A stretch of 8,424 bases of DNA from NCBI GenBank assembly GCA_045538935.1, contig JAZQEI010000026.1, positions 1 to 8,424 on the forward strand. Direction: 5' to 3'. How positions within the stretch are numbered: the first letter of the stretch is position 1; every line of letters begins with the position of its first letter. Positions 4,181 through 8,424 of the stretch are shown one piece after another. Source of the DNA: RGIG3013 sp045538935 (GTDB lineage Bacteria > Bacillota > Clostridia > Oscillospirales > Acutalibacteraceae). A program made the translations under genes and the position numbers. Under the pieces are notes generated by a model. The model did no database searches. It was not told the origin of the DNA and saw nothing but the letters and a program-made list of their open reading frames with translations.

Positions 4181-5722
4181 ATGAAAATGCTCAATAAATT
4201 TTTTTGTATCGTGCTTTGCTTGTGTATAATAGCTTCGGCAACGGTCTTTGCCTCGGCGAACACAGATACGGTTTACTATGTCGATTCAATAGCCGGAGAC
4301 GACTCCAACAATGGTCTATCGCCCGACAAGGCTTTTAAGACAATCGAAAAAGCCGCTTCTATTTTATATTACGGTGGGGACAGCGTTCTTTTTAAGGCAG
4401 GTGGTGTTTACGTAGGTAATTTTGGTGTTATGGGAACTTCCGATGCCTCAAAGCCGATAACTATCGGCTCCTACGGTGAGGGTGCGAAGCCCCTGCTTAC
4501 CTCATCAAAGGAAAATGACCCCGTTATCGCTCTTTATGATGCTTCGGGTTGGATTATCGAAAACATCGAAATAACTGCACCGAAAGGTACGGGTATTCTC
4601 GTTTATTACAGAAATGCGTGCGTAAAAGATGTAGTTATACGGAATGTCACTCTTCACGATATACAGAATTATCCTTCAGACAATTACTTTAGCAGCAGCA
4701 GAGCCGCAATTCGTCTGATGGGATTGCCCGTAACTCCGGGTGCTCACCTTGAGAATATAACTGTTGACGGCTGTGAAATATATGACTGCGGTTACGGTAT
4801 TTTTACGGGAAGTAACTACCCCAATACTCCCGAAACACCGTACAATAAAAATATAATTGTTGAAAACTGTAGTATTCACGATTTGTGGGATGATGCGTTT
4901 ATAATGTCGGATACGGATACAATTATCCTGCGAAATTCTTCAATTATCAACGCTTGTCAGAGCTCCGGTATTTATTGTACTGCTCCCGTGTGGATGTGGG
5001 GTGTTACCAACGGTCTTGTTGAAAATTGTGAGATTGCAGGTGCAAAAAATGTGCTTGACGGAATGGCCGTCGATTTTGATGACCATACCGACCACAGCAC
5101 ATTCCAATACATTTACTCTCACGACAATGTAAGATTTATGTGGAACTGTCCTGTTAACGATGACCATTACGGCAACACTGTCCGCTACTGTCTTTCTGTA
5201 AACGATAATATAACTTCAAACGGTTCCGGAAACGGTAACGAAACAGCAGAACACGATTTCAAGTTTTACAACAATACCATTGTCAACGGCAGCACGTATA
5301 ACTTCCATATGTATGAAGATGCCGTGATAAAAAACAACATATTCATCCTCGAACCCGGTTATCTTATGAAGTTTAACCGAAAATACGATTATGATATGTC
5401 AAACAACTGCTATTGGGGCGTTACAAAGCCCATAAGAGACAAAAACTCCTTCGTCGCCTTGCCGCAGTTTGCAGGTGAGGATTTAACGGATAAGAACAGC
5501 TTTATACTCAAAGCCTGCTCTCCGTGCATCGGTGCAGGTGTTCAGGTTGAAGAAAATATGGGTGAGCATGACTTCTTCGGTAATTCTCTTGACAGTACGC
5601 ACAATATCGGCTGTTACGAGGGTGACGGTGTTGAGGGTGAAAAGGAGCGCCCGACAATCTACGATATCCTCGTCAGTATGTTCATTGCAATATCCCGCCT
5701 GATTTCCGATTTGTTTGACTGA
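4181..5722 (+). CDS. Secreted right-handed parallel beta-helix protein
   Basis: This protein has 513 residues from the ATG at 4181. I prefer this start to the upstream TTG (4163) because GGAGGTG (4169-4175) is placed for it and the protein then begins with a clean signal peptide: MKMLNK, a hydrophobic stretch, and cleavage after VFA or ASA (residues 24-26). The mature protein opens with YYVDSIAGDDSNNGLSPDKAFKTIEKA and related text, the typical N-terminal cap of DUF1565/pectate-lyase-like proteins. Many PbH1-like turns follow (IIENIEIT, VDGCEIYDCGYGIF, VENCSIHDL, LRNSSIINA, VENCEIAGA). Near the end is the common closing phrase ACSPCIGAG...GCYEG. The last 20 residues (IYDILVSMFIAISRLISDLFD region) form an amphipathic or weak anchor helix; no dockerin or LPXTG is present. 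The likely role is binding or cleaving extracellular polysaccharide; no catalytic triad could be picked out. It is monocistronic, with its own terminator. Confidence 0.88.
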   Translation: MKMLNKFFCIVLCLCIIASATVFASANTDTVYYVDSIAGDDSNNGLSPDKAFKTIEKAASILYYGGDSVLFKAGGVYVGNFGVMGTSDASKPITIGSYGEGAKPLLTSSKENDPVIALYDASGWIIENIEITAPKGTGILVYYRNACVKDVVIRNVTLHDIQNYPSDNYFSSSRAAIRLMGLPVTPGAHLENITVDGCEIYDCGYGIFTGSNYPNTPETPYNKNIIVENCSIHDLWDDAFIMSDTDTIILRNSSIINACQSSGIYCTAPVWMWGVTNGLVENCEIAGAKNVLDGMAVDFDDHTDHSTFQYIYSHDNVRFMWNCPVNDDHYGNTVRYCLSVNDNITSNGSGNGNETAEHDFKFYNNTIVNGSTYNFHMYEDAVIKNNIFILEPGYLMKFNRKYDYDMSNNCYWGVTKPIRDKNSFVALPQFAGEDLTDKNSFILKACSPCIGAGVQVEENMGEHDFFGNSLDSTHNIGCYEGDGVEGEKERPTIYDILVSMFIAISRLISDLFD

Positions 5723-5736
5723 TAAAAAGAAATGAT

Positions 5737-5771
5737 AAAAGCTTGCATTTTTTACGATGCAAGCTTTTGTT
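5737..5771. terminator. Bidirectional terminator between converging genes
   Basis: AAAAGCTTGCAT (5737-5748) pairs perfectly with ATGCAAGCTTTT (5757-5768). The plus strand continues GTTTTATTT, and the minus strand has A/T tracts allowing reverse use. It separates the beta-helix gene (plus) from the lipoprotein gene (minus), whose stop begins at 5774. Confidence 0.85.
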
Positions 5772-6407
5772 TTATTTCTGAACGTCTCCCTCTTTGCAGA
5801 GCTTTTCAATCATATCATCATATTTCTTTGAAATTGCCGTTTTGCGTGCGGCGGTATAATTTTCCTCTCGGGTGCCGAAATTTTCAAGACATGCATTGAT
5901 TTCTTCTTCCGTCGGTGCAAGCTCCTTTTCACCGAGAATGTTTTTAAGTTCCATAACTCCCGTATCAATATAGTAAGTGTAAAAGGTATCCATTTCAATT
6001 GTTTTTAAACCAATTGCTCCGCTTTTATCCTGACTGTTAAAGTTTTCTGCCCTTTGGCGTAAACCAACGAATGAAATGTCATCATAAATTCCGTTTTCTC
6101 TGCAAAGAACAAGCTGAATTTTAGCTTTTACACACTCACTGATGGCTCTGTCTTCAAGATCTTTTTCCGGTGTTATTCCGTTAAAATCCTTCTGCCAGAA
6201 ATCCTCGTCAACCTTGGCGTCGAACTCAGAAATATAATAATTTATAACATTTGCCCTTAGGCGAGCCTTGAAATAGTCAAACTCCTCCTGTGTTACTGTT
6301 TCACCGTTGACAACAGCTACCGTTGTGACTGCTTCGTCCTCGGCACACGAACACAAGAATAATAAAAAAACTGAAATTAAAATCAAAATGGTGCGAACTG
6401 TTTTCAT
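5772..6407 (-). CDS. Lipoprotein with SurA-N-like (foldase N-terminal) region
   Basis: This protein has 211 residues from the ATG at 6407. The in-frame GTG at 6413 is rejected because it touches the GGAGGG ribosome site (6415-6420). A lipoprotein signal is clear: MKTVRTILILISVFLLFLCSC, with lipobox L-C-S-C and lipidated Cys21. After it comes TTVAVVNGETVTQEEFDYFKARL (about 28-50), the phrase that opens SurA_N/PrsA-type chaperones (VNGExITxxEF). A helical region follows, ending PTEEEINACLENF and ARKTAISKKYDDMIEKLC, as in the family's second helical half. The parvulin (rotamase) domain normally inserted between these parts is missing, so this is a short, probably chaperone-only member anchored on the outer face of the membrane. 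It has its own promoter on the minus strand and converges with the beta-helix gene. A direct functional link to that secreted protein is possible but unproven. Confidence 0.75.
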   Translation of the reverse strand: MKTVRTILILISVFLLFLCSCAEDEAVTTVAVVNGETVTQEEFDYFKARLRANVINYYISEFDAKVDEDFWQKDFNGITPEKDLEDRAISECVKAKIQLVLCRENGIYDDISFVGLRQRAENFNSQDKSGAIGLKTIEMDTFYTYYIDTGVMELKNILGEKELAPTEEEINACLENFGTREENYTAARKTAISKKYDDMIEKLCKEGDVQK

Positions 6408-6427
6408 AGGCACACCCTCCTGCCGAA

Positions 6428-6457
6428 ATTATATATTACCGCTCCGATAATTGACAA
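6428..6457 (-). promoter_or_regulatory. Promoter of the lipoprotein gene
   Basis: Read on the minus strand: TTGTCA (6457-6452), 18-base spacer, TATAAT (6433-6428). The -10 is perfect and the spacing good. The transcript would start about 15 bases before the start codon, just ahead of GGAGGG. Confidence 0.7.
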
Positions 6458-6560
6458 CAACGATGAATAAAGAAACAATCTCATTTTATTAAAAGTTTTT
6501 TAATGCATAATGTGCCTTCTTGTATAAATTGTTTCCTATAACATCAATAGATTCTCGCAT

Positions 6561-7088
6561 CTATTTTGATTTACTATAATAAACTACTCCGGAATATTTT
6601 CCGTCTTTGTTTAATCTTCTGTTTGCAATATATCCGTCCTTTTTGAATCCTGCTTTTTCCATAACTCTGAATGATTGCACATTAAGCTCATTGCAGGAAC
6701 ATTCAACCAAGTAATAACCACGGTTATTTAGCAAATGGTCTGCAACTGCTTTTAATGCTTCAGCAGCATAACCATTGCCCCAATAGTTATATCGTACTGT
6801 ATATCCTACATTGCAATAATTGTGTTTCTTAACAATGGTATTAACATCTATATTACCGACAACTTCGCCCGTGGATTTCAATTCCATAACCCACTTTTCG
6901 TATTTATTCTCGTCAGCTTCGCCTATCCATTTTCTGATACATTCCAACTCTTCATCTTTTGTCAAAGCAGGATATTTGATATATTTTGCTAATCTTTCAT
7001 CAGTTATGATTTCATAGATAGCATCAATATCACTTTCTTTGTATCGTCTTAAAATAAGTCTGTCTGTTTCAATTCTTGGGCTTAACAT
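6561..7088 (-). CDS. GNAT-family N-acetyltransferase (RimJ/RimL-type)
   Basis: This complete 175-residue protein starts at ATG with TTGGAG seven bases upstream. It opens with the hallmark IETDRLILRRYKESD of the Acetyltransf_3 (RimJ/RimL) group. The acetyl-CoA pyrophosphate loop is at about 101-112 (NYWGNGYAAEAL), preceded by the beta-4 strand CNVGYTVR. The later NVQSFRVMEKAGFKKDGYI (136-154) is the usual NxxSxRVxEKxGF acceptor-side motif. It uses acetyl-CoA to acetylate an amine, either a ribosomal protein N-terminus or a small molecule, and the substrate cannot be read from sequence. It lies on the same strand as the lipoprotein gene but is about 150 bases away and has its own promoter, so it is probably independent. 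Confidence 0.93.
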   Translation of the reverse strand: MLSPRIETDRLILRRYKESDIDAIYEIITDERLAKYIKYPALTKDEELECIRKWIGEADENKYEKWVMELKSTGEVVGNIDVNTIVKKHNYCNVGYTVRYNYWGNGYAAEALKAVADHLLNNRGYYLVECSCNELNVQSFRVMEKAGFKKDGYIANRRLNKDGKYSGVVYYSKSK

Positions 7089-7132
7089 TTTAATTACTCC
7101 AAATCAATTCATTATACCTAAAAGTTTGCAAT

Positions 7133-7161
7133 ATTATAACACCTACAAAGTGAAAAAGCAA
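7133..7161 (-). promoter_or_regulatory. Candidate promoter of the acetyltransferase gene
   Basis: On the minus strand: TTGCTT (7161-7156), 17-base spacer, TATAAT (7138-7133). A second perfect TATAAT lies closer to the gene (7116-7111) but lacks a convincing -35. Confidence 0.55.
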
Positions 7162-7351
7162 ATTAATAAAAAACCCGTTGATGATAAAATGATTTTGGAA
7201 ACCACTGTACTAAAAAGAAAGGGCAAACCCGATTTTAAAATACCGCTTTTTTTGTGAACCGCTTACCAACAGAAGCAAAAAACCGCACTGTTTCAACGAT
7301 TTTACAAAACAAACCGCTTGCCAAGAGGCTCTTTTTACTCAAAAAATGAAT
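7162..7351. other. Gene-free A-rich stretch with AACCGCTT repeats
   Basis: No gene is supported. AACCGCTT occurs at 7257-7264, 7312-7319 and (just beyond) 7369-7376, at intervals of 55 and 57 bases. The first two extend as AACCGCTT(A/G)CCAA. An open plus-strand frame crosses the area but is antisense to the acetyltransferase start and has no ribosome site. Confidence 0.4.
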
Positions 7352-7391
7352 AAAAAAAGCAGTATCAAAACCGCTTAAGCCTTGATACTGC
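7352..7391 (-). terminator. Intrinsic terminator behind the minus-strand tRNA-Trp fragment
   Basis: Minus strand: GCAGTATCAA (7391-7382) pairs perfectly with TTGATACTGC (7368-7359), followed by TTTTTTTA. It begins seven bases after the CCA end at 7398, the place expected for a tRNA gene's terminator. Confidence 0.85.
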
Positions 7392-7397
7392 GTTGTT

Positions 7398-7442
7398 TGG
7401 CAGGGGCAGAAGGACTTGAACCCTCGGCACGCGGTTTTGGAG
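7398..7442 (-). pseudogene. tRNA-Trp 3' half (anticodon loop to CCA), attachment-site remnant
   Basis: On the minus strand the sequence runs from CTCCAAAACCGC, a Trp anticodon loop (CCA anticodon) with the 3' side of its stem, through a short variable region to GAGGG-TTCAAGT-CCTTC (T-arm, all five pairs possible with one G-T), acceptor strand TGCCCCT, discriminator G and CCA. The acceptor 5' strand, D-arm and 5' side of the anticodon stem are missing. The sequence upstream (GAATACAATC) does not pair. Breaking at the anticodon loop is typical of integrase cross-over sites in tRNA genes, so this is probably an att half left by integration. G73 and CCAAAA support tRNA-Trp. Confidence 0.82.
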
Positions 7443-7482
7443 GATTGTATTCATTCCTTATTTATAGCCGTTTACAGGCTTT

Positions 7483-7504
7483 CGGGGGACATATCGGGGG
7501 ACAT
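7483..7504. repeat. Tandem CGGGGGACAT repeat beside the tRNA-Trp fragment
   Basis: CGGGGGACAT occurs at 7483-7492 and 7495-7504, with a 12-base period. On the minus strand this reads as MSPDMSPESL followed by a stop (7504-7472), about 30 bases before the tRNA fragment. The phrase is the kind of tail seen on tyrosine integrases whose genes end at the att site, but a stop lies three codons upstream of its Met. It could also be an arm-binding site for an integrase. Confidence 0.35.
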
Positions 7505-7702
7505 TTTATGTTTTTAATTAGAAAAATGTGTTGTTAAAACCACCAAGTTTGCATATCTGTTTCTGTATATTTTTCACATATTATTCATTCTGTATTCATC
7601 GTAAAAACAAGCAAAATAATACACCCAAAAGCAATTTATAGTATTACTAATACCTTTTATTAGAGTTGAAAAATAACTCTATCTATTTCTCCTTTACAGA
7701 TA
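7505..7702. other. AT-rich spacer, no gene seen
   Basis: The only structure is a weak hairpin, AGAGTT-gaaaaat-AACTCT (7662-7680 region), lying after the stop of the minus-strand gene, with no proper T-tract. Confidence 0.4.
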
Positions 7703-8424
7703 CTATAAAGAATATTCTTTGGCAAGAAGATTAGGAATAAGTGTTCGTTGTGATAGACTAAATTCTTTTATAGCCTGTTTAGTTGGATCAAAATCATAAT
7801 TATATGCATCTGTAGTATAATCGGTAATTTTTCTGCAAGTATCCAAAAACACTTCATCATCTAATAGCTTTTTTGCCACAGTTGGATTCACAAAAATATT
7901 TTCGGTATTGCTAAATAGTATATAGTTAATAGCGGAAAGTTGGTCTTCCAATGGTAATTTAAGAAGTTGTTTGTAAAATTTTCTATATCGCTTATCGCCA
8001 TTCTTTATAAATGCTAAAAGAACACTTGTATCTTTCAACGGTAACGCCATAAAATGAATACTGGACAATTTTCTGTTCATATCCGAACTAAATAAATCGT
8101 TAACTAAATTATCTTCTAAATCTCCAATTAATGTAATTGCTGCTTGAGCAGCATACGGAATAACATAATCCAAATGCTTATAGAAACAAACATAAAAAGC
8201 ATCATCATTTTTATCTAACGATTTTTTAGCATATATATATTCTTTTGAATATATATCTAAGTCAAATTCTCCCCAAAATATTTTCTCGTCTGCTATTGGT
8301 GTGTTGGTTTCTTTTTTTAATAATCTATAAAACTCATTTTCATTCGTTCTCTTCCAAATCAAATGCAAATAATTCTTCATTGCAATTTGAGACAACATAG
8401 CTTTAGATAGTGAAACATTATACC
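7703..8424 (-). CDS. Unidentified protein, runs off the right edge (partial)
   Basis: At least 240 residues are visible. The frame is open to the right edge (YNVSLSKA precedes the first Met at 8398). No ribosome site stands before that Met, so the true start is probably outside the window. I do not recognise the family. The protein is helical and rich in Lys, Leu, Asn and Tyr, with no signal peptide or membrane segment. One stretch reads YAAQAAITLIGDLEDNLVNDLF...RKLSSIHFMALPLKD, which could be HEAT-like helical pairs, and the C-terminus is SLSQRTLIPNLLAKEYSL. Codon use is distinctly more AT-rich than the beta-helix and XRE-cluster genes, and the gene sits behind the tRNA-Trp attachment remnant. 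That marks it as likely cargo of a different integrated element, perhaps defence-related. No function is claimed. Confidence 0.7.
   Translation of the reverse strand, partial: YNVSLSKAMLSQIAMKNYLHLIWKRTNENEFYRLLKKETNTPIADEKIFWGEFDLDIYSKEYIYAKKSLDKNDDAFYVCFYKHLDYVIPYAAQAAITLIGDLEDNLVNDLFSSDMNRKLSSIHFMALPLKDTSVLLAFIKNGDKRYRKFYKQLLKLPLEDQLSAINYILFSNTENIFVNPTVAKKLLDDEVFLDTCRKITDYTTDAYNYDFDPTKQAIKEFSLSQRTLIPNLLAKEYSL

Noticed and set aside
6472..6535. Inverted repeat GAAACAAT / ATTGTTTC between the lipoprotein and acetyltransferase genes
   Set aside because: It has eight A/T-rich pairs with a loop of about 48 bases and no T-tract. It is not a convincing terminator or transposon end.
7039..7257. 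Plus-strand open frame of 72 codons
   Set aside because: It is antisense to the acetyltransferase start and promoter, has no ribosome site, and runs through A-rich spacer.
3636..7267. Shared 10-mer ACCGCTTACC at 3636-3645 and 7258-7267
   Set aside because: It is short, without matching flanks, and compatible with chance.
7398..7442. Complete tRNA-Trp gene
   Set aside because: The 5' acceptor strand, D-arm and 5' anticodon stem are absent, and the flanking sequence does not pair. It is only a 3' half.
1..8424. CRISPR array or insertion sequence
   Set aside because: I found no regular repeat-spacer pattern and no transposase frame in the window.

Overview
The window most likely comes from a Gram-positive, gut-type Clostridia chromosome. 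The evidence is strong GGAGG ribosome sites, sigma-A promoters (TTGACA-17-TATACT), tRNA 3' ends that encode CCA, a large-serine-recombinase tail, and a paired XRE/ImmA module of the ICE type. I cannot name the species. The region is accessory: it is a graveyard of integration sites derived from the 3' end of a tRNA-Trp gene.

Layout. (1) 1-166 is the C-terminus of a large serine recombinase. (2) 167-770 has no gene. It holds an intrinsic terminator, an array of small perfect palindromes, two tRNA-T-arm-like pieces (489-504 minus, 631-648 plus) and a hairpin (669-698). (3) 771-3444 is one apparent plus-strand operon with its own promoter and terminator: XRE repressor, ImmA/IrrE metallopeptidase, a small unknown protein, a DUF4417 protein, a small basic protein with a GAGFHGGFG leader that I read as a short polymorphic toxin, and an overlapping acidic protein that looks like its immunity partner. 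(4) 3445-4133 has no gene. It contains a switch-like set of competing hairpins, a very strong hairpin, a GC-rich palindrome array, a third tRNA-Trp fragment (3844-3864) and a terminator. (5) 4134-7161 looks like ordinary chromosome: a secreted parallel beta-helix protein (plus), then a SurA-N-type lipoprotein and a GNAT acetyltransferase (both minus). (6) 7162-7504 has a minus-strand terminator, the longest tRNA-Trp fragment (7398-7442, minus, from the anticodon loop to CCA), and what may be the tail of a lost or neighbouring integrase. (7) 7703-8424 is an AT-rich, unidentified minus-strand gene that runs off the right edge.

How it fits together. The 631-3864 interval is bounded by direct repeats of the tRNA-Trp 3' end and carries no recombinase of its own. 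It looks like a small immunity/toxin cassette, or the remains of an integrative element, parked at a tRNA-Trp attachment site. XRE and ImmA would form a de-repression switch: the protease cuts or inactivates the repressor. The repressor's promoter is the only clear promoter upstream of the DUF4417-toxin-immunity genes, so the switch probably controls them. The most interesting parts are the DUF4417/GAGFHGGFG-toxin/immunity trio and the hairpin arrays. In those arrays the arms differ completely between the two ends while the loops (GGA, GGT, GAA and a 13-base loop) are kept. Functions of the toxin, immunity and DUF4417 proteins are inferred, not shown by the sequence.
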